DNA of 64,000 bases from Streptomyces sp. I6 (GTDB taxonomy: Bacteria; Actinomycetota; Actinomycetes; Streptomycetales; Streptomycetaceae): NCBI GenBank assembly GCA_003725745.1, contig RHDP01000001.1:1081001-1145000 (forward strand), read 5' to 3'. This document shows, piece after piece, positions 8,373-18,639 of the stretch. The position numbers and the translations under genes are program-made. Numbering within the stretch: the first letter of the stretch is position 1; each line of letters starts with the position of its first letter. The notes below the pieces were generated by a model that saw nothing but the letters and a program-made list of their open reading frames with translations, had not been told where the DNA came from and did not search any database.

Positions 8373-10095
8373 ATGGGCACGGACACCGCCGAGGCCTCCG
8401 CCTCACCGGCGCCGGTGCGGCGGCCTGGCCGGGTGGTCGTGGACTGGCTGACGACCACCGACCACAAGAAGATCGGACACCTCTATCTGGTCACCTCGTT
8501 CGTCTTCTTCCTGGTCGCCGGGCTCATGGCGATGGTGATGCGGGCGGAGCTGGCCCGCCCCGGGCTCCAGATCATGACCAACCAGTCGTTCAACCAGGCG
8601 TTCACCCTGCACGGCACGATCATGCTGCTGCTGTTCGCCACACCCACCTTCGCCGGCTTCGCCAACGAGATCGTGCCGCTCCAGATCGGCGCCCCGGACG
8701 TCGCCTTCCCCGGCTGAACATGCTCTCGTACTGGCTGTTCCTCTTCGGCGGGCTGATGGTGCTGGGTTCGCTGCTGGTGCCGTCCGGCCCGGCCGCATTC
8801 GGCTGGACCGCGTACGCGCCGCTCAACAGCCTGGACCGCTCCCCCGGCGTCGGCATCGACCTGTGGATCATGGGCCTCGCCCTGTCCGGCTTCGGCACGA
8901 TCCTGACGTCCGTGAACTTCCTTGCGACGATCATCGGGATGCGGGCCCCCGGCATGACGATGTTCCGGATGCCGATCTTCACCTGGAACATCCTCTTCAC
9001 CACCATCCTGGTGCTGGTGGCGTTCCCGGTGCTCGCGGCCGCCCTGCTGGTGCTGGAGTCCGACCGGCGGTTCGGCTCGATGGTCTTCGCGTCGGGCAAC
9101 GGCGGCGCGCTGCTGTGGCAGCACCTGTTCTGGTTCTTCGGCCATCCCGAGGTCTACATCATCGCGCTGCCGTTCTTCGGCATCGTCACGGAGATCATCC
9201 CGGTCTTCTCCCGGAAACCCGTCTTCGGCTATCTGACCCTCGTCGGGGCCACCATGGCGATCACCGGCCTCTCGGTGGTGGTGTGGGCCCACCACATGTT
9301 CGCCACCGGTGCCGTGCTGCTGCCCTTCTTCTCCCTGCTGTCGTTCCTGATCGCCGTACCGACCGGGGTGAAGTTCTTCAACTGGACCGGAACGATGCTC
9401 AGGGGCTCGCTGTCCTTCGAGACACCGATGCTGTGGGCCGTCGGTTTCCTGGTGTCGTTCCTCCTCGGCGGGCTGACCGGCGTCATCGTCGCCTCGCCGC
9501 CGATGGACTTCCACGTGACCGACTCGTACTTCATCGTGGCCCACTTCCACTACACGGTCTTCGGCACGGTCGTCTTCGCGATGTTCGCCGGCTTCTACTT
9601 CTGGTGGCCGAAGTTCACCGGCAGGCTCCTCGACGAACGCCTCGGCAAGGTCCACTTCTGGACGCTCTTCCTCGGCTTCCAGATCACGTTCCTGGTCCAG
9701 CACTGGCTGGGCGCCGAGGGGATGCCCCGGCGGTACGCCGACTACCTCGCCGCCGACGGCTTCACCGCGCTGAACACCGTCTCCACCATCGGCGCCTTCC
9801 TGCTCGGCGCGTCCACCCTGCCGTTCCTCTACAACGTGTGGAAGACCCAGAGGTACGCCGGCAAGGTCACCGTCGACGACCCATGGGGGTACGGCCGGTC
9901 GCTGGAGTGGGCGACGTCCTGCCCCCCGCCGCGGCACAACTTCACCACCATCCCCGGGTGCGCTCCGAGTCGCCCGCGTTCGATCTGCACCATCCGGAGT
10001 TCGCGCCGCAGCGTCCGGCGGTGCCGCGGCCCCAGCGGGACGGCCTCACCCGGAGGCGTCCACGGCCCGATGGAGCCGGTCCCGGACCGTCCTGA
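8373..10095 (+). CDS. ctaD: Cytochrome c oxidase subunit I paralogue (two frameshifts in this sequence)
   Basis: This is the heme-copper oxidase catalytic subunit with 12 or so membrane helices. All key motifs are present: [14 protein letters not shown] (low-spin heme His), [15 protein letters not shown] (CuB His and cross-linked Tyr), [10 protein letters not shown] (two CuB His) and [11 protein letters not shown] (heme a3 and low-spin His). The raw sequence is broken twice, at C runs 8708-8711 and 9952-9955; one extra C at each gives a continuous 574-residue protein ending near [17 protein letters not shown]. The last 50 bp overlap the WYL gene tail to tail. No subunit II, III or assembly gene is nearby, so this is a stand-alone paralogue of the main aa3 oxidase operon. 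Confidence 0.85.
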
Positions 10096-11011
10096 CCTGC
10101 TCGGTCAGCTCCGCGGGCTCGACCACCTCGAAGTCGAACCCGAGCAGCGCGATATGGAGGACCATCACCTCCAGACTCCCCGCGCCGGTGCGCAGCAGGC
10201 AGCTGCCCGGCCCCTCCGGCTCCAGCACCCCGGCGGACGGCGACACGACCGCGGCCGCGCGCTCGGCGGGCACCAGCAGCCTCACCACCGCCCGCTCCGC
10301 GTACGTCGCCGTCGACACGCCCCGGGACACATAGGCGGCGAGGTCCCCGGCGGGCGGGGTCCGCGGCGGGACGCGCGGTCCGTGCGGCGGCCGGGGCCTG
10401 ACCCGGTCGACACGGAAGGTGCGCCAGTCGTCGCGGTCCACGTCCCACCCGACGAGGTACCAGCGGCGCTCGGAGCAGACCAGCCGGTGGGGGTCGACCG
10501 TCCGGCGGCTGGGAGAGCCGTTGTGGTCGCGGTATGCGAAGCGCAGCCGCTCGCCGTCGCGGCAGGCGCTCGCCAGCTCGGTCAGGACCGAGGGGTCCGC
10601 CTGGTCGAGCGGTGCGCGCAGCATCGGCACCGTGAAGGCGGTGAGCGCGCCGATCCGGCGGCGCAACCGGTGGGGAAGCACCTGCTCGAGCTTCGCCAGG
10701 GCGCGCAGCGAGGCCTCCCCGATGCCCTCGATTCCGTTCCCCGCGGCGGTGCGCAGCCCGGCCGCCACTGCGACGGCCTCCTCGTCGTCGAGCAGCAGGG
10801 GCGGCAGCTCGGCACCGGCCCCGAGCCGGTAGCCGCCGCCGGTACCCGGGCTCGCGTCGACCGGGTAGCCGAGGTCGCGCAGCCGGCCGACGTCCCGGCG
10901 CACGGTGCGGGGGGTGACGCCCAGGCGGTCGGCGAGTTCCGCCCCGGACCAGTCGCGGCGGGCCTGCAACAAGGACAGCAGACGCAGAAGTCGCGCCGAG
11001 GTCTCCAGCAT
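10046..11011 (-). CDS. WYL-domain transcriptional regulator (YafY-like)
   Basis: A 321-residue cytosolic regulator. Residues 1-60 form a DeoR-type winged helix-turn-helix ([20 protein letters not shown] followed by [18 protein letters not shown]). Residues 135-230 hold the WYL domain with [20 protein letters not shown] and FRVDRV, and a C-terminal extension domain follows. WYL domains sense nucleotides or nucleic acids in many regulators, including those of phage defence. Four 10-bp direct repeats sit 20 bp upstream of the start and are the likely autoregulatory site (inference). The targets beyond its own gene are unknown; it may also act on the convergent ctaD paralogue. Confidence 0.88.
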   Translation of the reverse strand: MLETSARLLRLLSLLQARRDWSGAELADRLGVTPRTVRRDVGRLRDLGYPVDASPGTGGGYRLGAGAELPPLLLDDEEAVAVAAGLRTAAGNGIEGIGEASLRALAKLEQVLPHRLRRRIGALTAFTVPMLRAPLDQADPSVLTELASACRDGERLRFAYRDHNGSPSRRTVDPHRLVCSERRWYLVGWDVDRDDWRTFRVDRVRPRPPHGPRVPPRTPPAGDLAAYVSRGVSTATYAERAVVRLLVPAERAAAVVSPSAGVLEPEGPGSCLLRTGAGSLEVMVLHIALLGFDFEVVEPAELTEQVRTVRDRLHRAVDASG

Positions 11012-11030
11012 GCGGGCGATTCTGCCGCGG

Positions 11031-11070
11031 AACGCCGACCAACGCCGACGAACGCCGACGAACGCCTACG
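11031..11070 (-). promoter_or_regulatory. Four 10-bp phased direct repeats upstream of the WYL regulator
   Basis: AACGCCGACC, AACGCCGACG, AACGCCGACG and AACGCCTACG follow one another without gaps. The period of 10 bp places each copy on the same face of the helix. The block lies 20-59 bp upstream of the regulator's ATG, where a promoter and operator would be. Binding by the WYL protein is an inference. Confidence 0.6.
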
Positions 11071-11121
11071 GTCGCCGTCCTGACCGGGAGGTTCCGGGGA
11101 CGCCGCGCCCGGTGGAGGCGG

Positions 11122-12404
11122 TCACACCGCCCGCCCTCCGCGGACGAGGCCGGCCGCCCGGTACCGCAGCGCGTACGCCGCGTCGAGAACGGAGCCGCGC
11201 GAACGGTGCACCACGTCCCGGAGCACGGAGCGGGAGCGGTGCCGCCCGCCCCGGGCGGCCAGCTCGGTGAACAGCGCCTCGTGGCGCTCCGCGACCCGCG
11301 CCGGGTCGAACCGCCCGGACGCCTTCAGCGCCGCAGTCCCGGCCCTGCGCCGCAGCTCGTCGTCGTTGATCAGGGTGAGCAGGGCGCCGGCGATCGCGCC
11401 CTCGTCTCCGACGGGTACGAGCAGTCCGTCGACGCCGTCCTCGATGATCTCGCGCGGCCCGTGCGGGCAGTCGGTGGAGACGACGGGCAGTCCGCAGCGC
11501 ATCGCCTCCACGATCGTCATGCCGAACGACTCCCTGTCCGAGGTGACCACGGCGATGGAGCCCTTGGCCCACTCCGGCTCCAGCGGATGGACCGGTCCCA
11601 TCAGAAGCACGTGGTCGTGCAGCCCGAGCCGGGCGATCAGGGCCAGCAGCGCGTCGCGCTCGTCGCCGGTCGCGTCGCCCCCGCCGTAGATCCGCAGCCG
11701 CCAGTCGGGGCGCGCCGCGACGACCTTGGCGAAGGCGTTGACGAGCAGGTCGTAGCGCTTGACCCTGAGCAGCCGGCCGGCCGCGACGACCCAGGGGCTG
11801 CCCCGTCCGCGGGGGCGGCGGCCGGCGCCGGAACGCCGTTGGGCACGGCCTCGATCCGTACGTCCGGCAGCCTCAGGCGTGTCCGGTAGGCCCGGGCGTC
11901 GGCCTCCGTGACGGTGGTGACCGCGTCGAGCAGGGCGTACCGGTGGGCGATCTCGCGGCGCAGGCGGTAGCCGTGGCTGTCCAGGGTCAGATGCTCCTGG
12001 CCGATACGGACCGGGCCGCGGCGGGCCTGGCGGGCGATGTGGACGTTGAGGCCGGGGCGGGTTCCGATCACGACGTCGGCCTCCAGGGACTTCAGGCATG
12101 CGCCGATGCGCGCGTCCGTGAGACGGCCGTACTGCTTCCAGCGTCGGTCGCCGCGCGGGAACACCCGGGCCGGCCGGGTGTAGTCGGGGTCGGTGCCGTC
12201 GTACCCGGGGCTCCCCCGCCGCAGGTCGAGGAGGTGACGCAGGGTCACGCCCGGCGGCGCGCCCAGGGCCGGCTCCTGGCGGTGGCGGAAGACCGACACG
12301 ATCTCCACGTCGTGCCGCTCGGCCAGGGTGCCGGCGAGGGTGAACGTGGTGCGGATGGTCCCGCCGATTCCGTAGGCGTTGTGGAGCAGGAACGAGATGT
12401 GCAT
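11122..12404 (-). CDS. Glycosyltransferase family 4-like protein (frameshifted in this sequence)
   Basis: A GT-B glycosyltransferase of about 427 residues once one base is restored. The N-terminal acceptor domain begins HISFLLHNAYGIGGTIRTTF. The C-terminal nucleotide-sugar domain carries WVVAAGRLLRVKRYDLLVNA and the ESFGMTIVEAMRCGLPVVST segment with the conserved E-x7-E pattern. The two halves are in different frames, joined if the C run at 11801-11804 (a G run in the coding strand) had five bases. The start at ATG 12404 has AGGAG seven bases upstream. It probably transfers a hexose to a cell-surface or secondary-metabolite acceptor; donor and acceptor are unknown. Confidence 0.8.
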
Positions 12405-12774
12405 GGTGCCGCTCCTGGCGGTTCGTGGCGGCCGGGACGGGACGCCGGGTCCGGTTGCCGGGGGCCGGGGCGGAGTGCGGCCACCCCGTCACGCCCCACT
12501 GTGGGCGATCCGGCCGCTCCCGTCCCGGCGGCATGCCGTCGGGAGGCGCGGCGGCCCCGGAAGACCGGCGTGTCGCCGAGCGCCCGGGCCCTGTCAAGGA
12601 CCGGCGTGTCGCCGAGCGCCCCGGCCCTGCCCTCGATTTGTCGATGTGTCTCCGTGACGATCTGTCGGCCCGGCATCGCCGTGGCGTGACTCTTGCCCCG
12701 CGTCTCCCGTTGTGCTTTTCACGAGCCGGGAACCGCCCGGCGCACCGTTACGCACCGAGTCCGAGGAGCAACCC
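12405..12774. other. Divergent intergenic region with a 36-bp direct repeat
   Basis: The region separates the glycosyltransferase from the plus-strand hypothetical gene. Two nearly identical copies of a sequence beginning GACCGGCGTGTCGCCGAGCG occur at 12563 and 12599, a period of 36 bp. The function is unknown. No gene is supported here. Confidence 0.45.
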
Positions 12775-13592
12775 GTGCCGCGCATGCTCGACGTCAGCGA
12801 GGACGTACGCGCCGAGATCGGCGACGAAGAAGCCGACCGGCTGCTCGCGGGCGAGAACGCCCCGGGCAACTACGACTGCACCTCCTGCCGCACCCCGGGC
12901 GACTCCGAGCAGGAGCGGACCAGCACCGTGCTGTTCGTCGGCGAGGAGACCGCCGTCCTCGCCTTCGCCCATGCCAGCTGCATCCCCTCCCAGGTCGTCC
13001 AGGTCGCCGAGGAGCAGCTCAAGGGCGCCGTCCGCTCCATCACCGGCGAGGCCGCCGCCCCGGTGGCCCAGCAGCACGCCGTCCACCCGGGGCACGGCGG
13101 GCCGGCCGCGCCGCGGGAGCAGGCGGTGCTCGGCGTGACCAGCGGCCTGGTCCTGATCGGCGAGGAGCTGCACCCCGCACTCGTCGTGGAGCCGACCGCA
13201 CCGATCGCCCGCCCCGGCAGCTTCGGGGAGGGCGGGGACGACTTCCTTCCGCTGCTGATCGAGCAGGGCTTCCTGCCGGTCTCCACGGTCGACCAGCTGC
13301 CCCCTCGCTGCACGGCTGGTCGGTGCTGCTCGCCATGGGGCAGCTGCACGCCGTGCTGCAGCCGGGCACCGGCGGGAGCGGCCAGGTCGCGTGGTGGCAG
13401 GCCCACCAGCCGCTGCAGGTCACCGACGGCTGGCGCACCGCGGCGAACAGGTCGCACACGGTACTCGTCTTCGCCGCCCCGGTCGGCTCGATCGGCCAGC
13501 AGCCGCGCGAGGACCTGCTCCGTGACGCACTCGACAAGGCCGCCGCGAACGGCAGGCTGGTCGCCGCGGCGATGCCGCTCGCCGGCACCTGA
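12775..13592 (+). CDS. Conserved Streptomyces hypothetical protein (frameshifted in this sequence)
   Basis: The start is GTG 12775, with GGAG six bases upstream, giving MPRMLDVSEDVRAEIGDEEA. The protein would be 272 residues after adding one C to the run at 13300-13304; otherwise it breaks after STVDQLPP. The N-terminal part contains the Cys pair YDCTSCRTPGD followed by a His-Ala-Ser-Cys (FAHASC), which could form a small metal site of C-x2-C...H-x2-C type. Downstream are alternating strands (VLGVTSGLVLIGEELHPALV). It resembles conserved actinobacterial proteins of unknown function located near der. No membrane segment is seen. Confidence 0.7.
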
Positions 13593-13708
13593 CGGCCTCG
13601 GGCACCCGGTGCCGGGTGCCCGCCGGTGTGCGCCCCCCGTACCCCCGCCGAACTGCGATTTCCGGGACGGGCCCGCATCCGACGGACAGCGGGGTCGTTG
13701 GCCCCTAT

Positions 13709-13999
13709 GTGCACACAGACGACCCCGCCCGCCGGCCGTTCGAGAGCCGGAACGCCTCGGCCACCCCGATCTACGACACGCTGTACTCCGAGTACCGCAG
13801 AGCCTTCCGGTCACTGCCAGGTGACCGTTCAGGCGAGGAGGACCTCGCCTTCAAGGGGTTCGGACCCGGGCTGCACGGCGGTGGCGATCCGGGCGCCGTG
13901 GCCGCCGGCCGGTTCAGCCCCTGGCCGGCCGCCATCCGGCAGCACACCGGAGGGCTCCACGCCCGCGCGCTGCCGCCCGCGCCCCGCAGGGGGCTGTGA
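13709..13999 (+). CDS. Small conserved hypothetical protein
   Basis: The 96-residue protein starts at GTG 13709 (alternative upstream starts are possible). Its recognisable core is ATPIYDTLYSEYRRAFRSLP followed by GDRSGEEDLAFKGF, a motif seen in small Streptomyces proteins of unknown function. The C-terminus is Pro/His/Arg rich and likely disordered. It is followed by a strong hairpin. I do not recognise a function. Confidence 0.55.
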   Translation: MHTDDPARRPFESRNASATPIYDTLYSEYRRAFRSLPGDRSGEEDLAFKGFGPGLHGGGDPGAVAAGRFSPWPAAIRQHTGGLHARALPPAPRRGL

Positions 14000-14010
14000 G
14001 GGCGGCAGCA

Positions 14011-14049
14011 CGGGAACGGCCGGGACGCAGTGCGTCCCGGCCGTTCCCG
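14011..14049. terminator. 18-bp perfect hairpin terminator
   Basis: Arms at 14011-14028 and 14032-14049 are perfectly complementary around a 3-nt loop. The hairpin lies between the end of the small plus-strand gene and the end of der on the minus strand, so it probably serves both. A second, weaker hairpin (GCCCGCCG arms) follows near 14053-14077. Confidence 0.8.
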
Positions 14050-14163
14050 CGGGTGCCCGCCGCCTTCGTACGGCGGGCATCGGGGGGCCGCCGCTCCGGG
14101 CGCCGCTCCGCCCGTACGGCGCGGTGCCGTCCCGCCGGGGCCGTGTACGAGGCGCGCCCCTCG

Positions 14164-15612
14164 CTACTTCTTCCGGGAGCGCTTCTCACGCACCCGTACG
14201 GAGATGTGGATCGGAGTGCCCTCGAAGCCGAACTCCTCGCGCAGCCTGCGCTCCACGAAGCGGCGGTAGCCGTGCTCCAGGAAGCCGGAGGCGAAGAGCA
14301 CGAAACGCGGCGGCTTCGTGCCCGCCTGGGTACCGAACAGGATGCGGGGCTGCTTGCCGCCCCGGATCGGGTGGGGGTGGGCGGAGACCAGCTCACCGAG
14401 GAAGGCGTTGAGCCGGCCGGTCGGCACCCGGGTCTCCCAGCCCGCGAGCGCCGTCTCGATCGCCGGGACCAGCTTCTCCATGTGGCGGCCGGTGCGGGCG
14501 GAGACGTTCACCCGGGGCGCCCAGGACACCTGCTGCATCTCGGTCTCGATCTCGCGCTCCAGGTAGTAGCGGCGCTCCTCGTCGAGGGTGTCCCACTTGT
14601 TGTACGCGATGACGAGCGCCCGGCCGGCCTCGACGGCCATCGTGATGATCCGCTGGTCCTGGACGGAGATGGACTCGCTGGTGTCGATCAGTACGACGGC
14701 GACCTCGGCCTTCTCGACGGCGGCCGCGGTGCGCAGCGAGGCGTAGTAGTCCGCGCCCTCCTGGAGGTGGACGCGCTTGCGGATACCGGCGGTGTCCACG
14801 AACTTCCAGGTCGTGCCGCCGAGTTCGATGAGTTCGTCGACCGGGTCGCGGGTGGTGCCGGCCATCTCGTCGACGACGACCCGCTCCTCGCCGGCGACCT
14901 TGTTGAGCAGGGAGGACTTGCCTACGTTGGGGCGGCCGATGAGGGCGATGCGGCGCGGTCCGCCGATCGCGCCGCCGAAGGTCTGCGCGGGTGCGTCGGG
15001 GAGGGCCTTGAGGACCTCGTCGAGCAGGTCGCCGGTGCCCCGGCCGTGCAGGGCGGACACCGGGAACGGCTCGCCGAGGCCGAGCGACCAGAGCATGGCG
15101 GCGTCCGCCTCGCCCGAGGGACCGTCGACCTTGTTGGCCGCGAGGACGACCGGCTTCCCCGCGCGGCGCAGCAGCTTCACGACGGCCTCGTCCGTGTCGG
15201 TGGCGCCGACGGTGGCGTCCACGACGAAGACGACGGCGTCCGCGGCCTCGATGGCGAACTCGGCCTGGGCCGCCACGGAGGCGTCGATGCCGAGGACGTC
15301 CTGCTCCCAGCCGCCGGTGTCGACGACCTTGAAGCGGCGGCCCGCCCACTCGGCCTCGTAGGTGACGCGGTCGCGGGTGACGCCGGGCTTGTCCTCGACG
15401 ACGGCCTCACGGCGGCCGATCATCCGGTTCACCAGGGTCGACTTGCCGACGTTCGGGCGGCCGACGACGGCGAGGACGGGCAGCGGGCCGTGGCCGGCCT
15501 CCTCGATGGCGCCTTCGACGTCCTCGAGGTCGAAACCCTCCTCCGCGGCGAGCTCCATGAACTCCGTGTACTCGGTGTCGCCGAGTGCCCCGTGGTCGTG
15601 CTGGTCGTTCAT
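14164..15612 (-). CDS. der: Ribosome biogenesis GTPase Der (EngA)
   Basis: The 482-residue protein has two consecutive GTPase domains and a C-terminal KH-like domain. Each G domain shows its P-loop ([17 protein letters not shown] near residue 50 and [17 protein letters not shown] near 225), the DTGG/DTAG switch II and the NKVD or NKWD base-specificity motif. A 45-residue acidic N-terminal extension precedes the first domain, as in other actinobacteria. The C-terminal KH-like domain ends in a basic KKRSRKK-type tail. Der acts in 50S subunit maturation. It is the last gene of the aroH-tyrA-cmk-plsC-der block, with a 73-bp gap from the acyltransferase gene. Confidence 0.97.
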   Translation of the reverse strand: MNDQHDHGALGDTEYTEFMELAAEEGFDLEDVEGAIEEAGHGPLPVLAVVGRPNVGKSTLVNRMIGRREAVVEDKPGVTRDRVTYEAEWAGRRFKVVDTGGWEQDVLGIDASVAAQAEFAIEAADAVVFVVDATVGATDTDEAVVKLLRRAGKPVVLAANKVDGPSGEADAAMLWSLGLGEPFPVSALHGRGTGDLLDEVLKALPDAPAQTFGGAIGGPRRIALIGRPNVGKSSLLNKVAGEERVVVDEMAGTTRDPVDELIELGGTTWKFVDTAGIRKRVHLQEGADYYASLRTAAAVEKAEVAVVLIDTSESISVQDQRIITMAVEAGRALVIAYNKWDTLDEERRYYLEREIETEMQQVSWAPRVNVSARTGRHMEKLVPAIETALAGWETRVPTGRLNAFLGELVSAHPHPIRGGKQPRILFGTQAGTKPPRFVLFASGFLEHGYRRFVERRLREEFGFEGTPIHISVRVREKRSRKK

Positions 15613-15685
15613 GAAGTCCGTTCCTCGTTCATTCGTGGTCGGTGGGCCGGGCCCGTGCGGCCGGAGCCCACTACTGGAGTGTCGC

Positions 15686-16330
15686 TCAGCGCCCGCTGAG
15701 GCGCCTGGCGTTTTCCAGGTGCGCGGTGAGCCGCTCCTGGATGTGGACCGTCGCCTCGTCGAGCGCCTTGCGGGTGCGCCGCCCGCTGCCGTCGCCGGGC
15801 GCGAAGGGCTCGCCGAAGACGATGTCGAAGCGGCTGCGCAGCGGGGGCAGCGCCCGTATCAGCCGTCCGCCGTGCCCGCTGCTTCCCAGCACGGCGACCG
15901 GGACGATCGGGGCCCCGGAGCGCACGGCGAAGTACGCGAGCCCGGCGCGGATGGAGCCGAAGTCGCCGCCGCCCCGGGTGCCCTCGGGGAAGATCCCGAG
16001 GACCCCGCCGTTCTCCAGGACACCGAGGGCGCCGGTCACGGCCGTGCGGTCCGGTCCGGAGCGGTCCACCTTCAGCTGCCCGATCCCGGTGAGGAAGGGG
16101 TCGAGGGGGCCGGTGAACGCCTCCTTCTTGATGAGGAAGTGCACCGGCCTGGGTGCCGTGCCCATGAGCATCGGGCCGTCGATGTTGTGGGCGTGGTTGA
16201 CCGCGAGGATCACCGGCCCGGCGGCCGGCACCCGCCAGGCGCCGAGCACCCTCGGGCGCCACAGCGTGTGCATCAGGCCGACGCCGATGGCCCGGCCGAC
16301 GGCGGCGCCCCGCGCGGACGGTACGGTCAC
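15686..16330 (-). CDS. 1-acyl-sn-glycerol-3-phosphate acyltransferase-like protein (PlsC family)
   Basis: The 214-residue protein begins at GTG 16330, which overlaps the stop of cmk (GTGA). It has the acyltransferase catalytic motif NHAHNID (NH-x4-D, residues 45-51) and the glycerophosphate-binding FPEGTRGGG (near residue 114). Family members transfer an acyl chain from acyl-CoA or acyl-ACP to lysophosphatidate at the inner membrane face; this short version lacks an obvious transmembrane helix. Location between cmk and der is conserved in streptomycetes. The exact acceptor is not shown by the sequence. Confidence 0.88.
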   Translation of the reverse strand: MTVPSARGAAVGRAIGVGLMHTLWRPRVLGAWRVPAAGPVILAVNHAHNIDGPMLMGTAPRPVHFLIKKEAFTGPLDPFLTGIGQLKVDRSGPDRTAVTGALGVLENGGVLGIFPEGTRGGGDFGSIRAGLAYFAVRSGAPIVPVAVLGSSGHGGRLIRALPPLRSRFDIVFGEPFAPGDGSGRRTRKALDEATVHIQERLTAHLENARRLSGR

Positions 16331-17006
16331 CGCGCGGCCCGCTTCTCCTCAACGAGAGCGACGACACACTCGATGACCTGCTTGAGCGTGAGATCGGTGG
16401 TGTCGACCTCGATGGCGTCGTCCGCCTTGGCCAGCGGGGAGGTCTTCCGGCTGGAGTCGGCGGCGTCGCGCCTGATCAGCGCCTCGCGGGTGGACGCGAG
16501 ATCGGCCGCCTCCTTGCCCTTCAGCTCGCCGCTGCGACGGGCCGCACGGGCCTCCGGGAGGCGGTGAGGAAGATCTTGACATCGGCTCCGGGGAGGACGG
16601 TGGTGCCGATGTCCCGGCCCTCGACGACGATGCCCTTCTCGGCGGCCGCGGCGATGGCCCGCTGCAGCTCGGTGATCCGGGTCCGCACCTCCGGGACCGC
16701 GCTGACGGCGCTCACCCTGGAGGTCACCTCCCGGGTGCGGATCGGGCCGGCGGCGTCCGCGCCGTCGACGCTGATGGCCGGGGCGAGCGGGTCCGTACCG
16801 GACTCTATGACGGGCTTCCCGCAGACGGCGGCGACGGCCCCCGGGTCGTCCACGTCGATGCCGTTGGTCAGCATCCACCAGGTGATCGCCCGGTACTGCG
16901 CGCCGGTGTCCAGGTAGCTGAGGCCCAGCTCTGCGGCGACCGCCCTGGAGGTGCTCGACTTGCCCGTGCCGGAGGGCCCGTCGATGGCGACGATCACGGA
17001 TTCCAC
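16327..17006 (-). CDS. cmk: Cytidylate kinase (frameshifted in this sequence)
   Basis: This enzyme phosphorylates CMP and dCMP with ATP in the cytosol. The N-terminus VIVAIDGPSGTGKSSTSRAV holds the P-loop, and LDTGAQYRA and VVEGRDIGTTVLPGADVKIF follow in the expected order. The raw frame then breaks; adding one base to the GGG at 16556-16558 joins FLTAS to PEARAARRSGELKGKEAADL and gives 226 residues, the normal length. The start is GTG 17006. The gene follows tyrA after 188 bp and overlaps the acyltransferase start by four bases. Confidence 0.9.
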
Positions 17007-17194
17007 GGTGTCGGAGACCTTCCTGAAGCTGGTGTGCGGGCAGGGCGGAGTGCCGAGGTGCCCTGCACAAGGTTACCGAGTGCGGGACGGGCCCCGTGCA
17101 CCGCTTCCCGGACCGGGCGGCCGGGCCCGGGAGGCGGGCGCGGCCGGGCCCGTGGAGCAGCCGCGGCGGGTCCGGAGGCGGCCCGCCGCGCGGG

Positions 17195-18280
17195 TCACTG
17201 GCGCAGTGCCCAGCCCCGCTCCCGGAGCGCCGCCGACAGCACGGGGGCGGCCGCGGGCTCCACCATGAGCTGGACCAGACCCGCCTGCTGCCCGGTCGCG
17301 TGCTCGATGCGCACGTCCTCGATGTTGACGCCCGCGCTGCCCGCGTCGGCGAAGATCCGGGCCAGCTCGCCCGGCCGGTCGCTGATGAGGACGGCGACGG
17401 TCTCGTACACCGCGGGCGCGGCACCGTGCTTGCCGGGTACGCGCTCACGGCCGGCGTTGCCGCGGCGCAGCACGTCCTCGACCCCGCTCGCTCCGCCGCG
17501 GCGCTTGTCCTCGTCGGAGGACTGCAGCGCGCGCAGGGCGCGGACCGTCTCCTCCAGGTCCGCGGCGACGCCCGCGAGGACGTCGGCGACCGGGCCCGGG
17601 TTCGCCGTCAGGATGTCGATCCACATCCGGGGGTCGGAGGCGGCGATCCGGGTCACGTCGCGGATGCCCTGCCCGCACAGCCGCACGGCCGTCTCGTCCG
17701 CGTCCGCCAGGCGTGCGGCGACCATGGACGAGATCAGCTGGGGCGTGTGCGAGACCAGTGCGACCGCGCGGTCGTGGGCGTCGGCGTCCATCACGACGGG
17801 GACCGCGCGGCAGAGCGCGACCAGTTCCAGCGCCAGGTTGAGCACCTCGGTGTCGGTCTCCCGGGTCGGTGTGAGCACCCAGGGCCGCCCCTCGAAGAGA
17901 TCGGCGGTGGCCGCCAGCGGACCGGACCGCTCCTTGCCGGACATGGGGTGCGTACCGATGTACGCCGACATGTCGACTCCCAGCGCCTCCAGCTCGCGCC
18001 GCGGACCGCCCTTGACGCTGGCCACGTCGAGGTAGCCGCGGGCGATCCCGGCGCGCATCGCCTCGGCGAGCGCCGCGGGCACGTGGGCGGGCGGCACGGC
18101 GACGACCGCGAGGTCGACGGGCCCCTCGGGGGTGTCCTCGGTGCCCGCGCCGAGCGCGGCCGCGGTCCTGGCCCGGGTGGGGTCGTGGTCCGTGAGGTGG
18201 ACGGCCACGCCGCGCCCGGCGAGCGCCAGGGCCGCCGAGGTGCCGATCAGGCCGGTTCCGATGACAAGGGCGGTTCTCAC
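17195..18280 (-). CDS. tyrA: Prephenate dehydrogenase
   Basis: The 361-residue enzyme of tyrosine synthesis converts prephenate to 4-hydroxyphenylpyruvate with NAD(P). It has the N-terminal Rossmann motif VIGTGLIGTSAALAL, the THPMSGKE active-site segment and the conserved SHTPQLIS histidine, with a helical dimerisation domain after residue 170. Residues from about 290 form an ACT domain (VAVLISDRPGELARIFADAG), suggesting feedback control by an aromatic amino acid. The GTG start overlaps the aroH stop by four bases, so chorismate mutase and this enzyme, two consecutive steps, are translationally coupled. Confidence 0.95.
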   Translation of the reverse strand: MRTALVIGTGLIGTSAALALAGRGVAVHLTDHDPTRARTAAALGAGTEDTPEGPVDLAVVAVPPAHVPAALAEAMRAGIARGYLDVASVKGGPRRELEALGVDMSAYIGTHPMSGKERSGPLAATADLFEGRPWVLTPTRETDTEVLNLALELVALCRAVPVVMDADAHDRAVALVSHTPQLISSMVAARLADADETAVRLCGQGIRDVTRIAASDPRMWIDILTANPGPVADVLAGVAADLEETVRALRALQSSDEDKRRGGASGVEDVLRRGNAGRERVPGKHGAAPAVYETVAVLISDRPGELARIFADAGSAGVNIEDVRIEHATGQQAGLVQLMVEPAAAPVLSAALRERGWALRQ

Positions 18281-18639
18281 TGGGCGATGTCCTTGCGGAG
18301 GGCGGCGGCGGCACCGAGGTAGACGTGCGCGATGTCGTTCCTGGGCAGGTCGGACTCGATGTGGGCGAGTACCCGCACCACGCGGGGCATCGCTCCGGCG
18401 ATGTCGAGTTCCTGGGCGCAGATGAGCGGGACGTCGACGATGCCGAGCCCCCGTGCCGCGGCCGCCGGGAAGTCGCTGTGCAGATCCGGTGTGGCGGTGA
18501 ACCAGATGCTGATGAGGTCGTCCGCCGTGAGCCCGTTGCGCTCCAGGATGGCGGTGAGCAGCTCACCGACCTGCTCGTCCATGTGCCCGGCTTCGTCCCT
18601 TTCCAGCTGGACGGCTCCCCGGACGGCTCGTACCGCCAC
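18277..18639 (-). CDS. aroH: Chorismate mutase, AroH class
   Basis: The 120-residue monofunctional enzyme converts chorismate to prephenate. It starts at GTG 18639 with AGGAGG eight bases upstream. Residues matching the Bacillus AroH active site are visible: Arg in AVRAVRGAV, Cys and Glu in PLICAQELDIAGAM, Arg in RVVRVL and Tyr in AHVYLGAAAALR. It is the first gene of the operon with tyrA, cmk, the acyltransferase and der, linking aromatic amino-acid synthesis to nucleotide and ribosome functions by position only. Confidence 0.93.
   Translation of the reverse strand: MAVRAVRGAVQLERDEAGHMDEQVGELLTAILERNGLTADDLISIWFTATPDLHSDFPAAAARGLGIVDVPLICAQELDIAGAMPRVVRVLAHIESDLPRNDIAHVYLGAAAALRKDIAQ

Noticed and set aside
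8708-9955. Programmed frameshifting or true pseudogenes as the explanation for broken frames
   Set aside because: The shifts occur in many unrelated genes including cmk, all restore to family-typical length with one base in C/G runs, and no slippery sequence plus downstream structure is shared.
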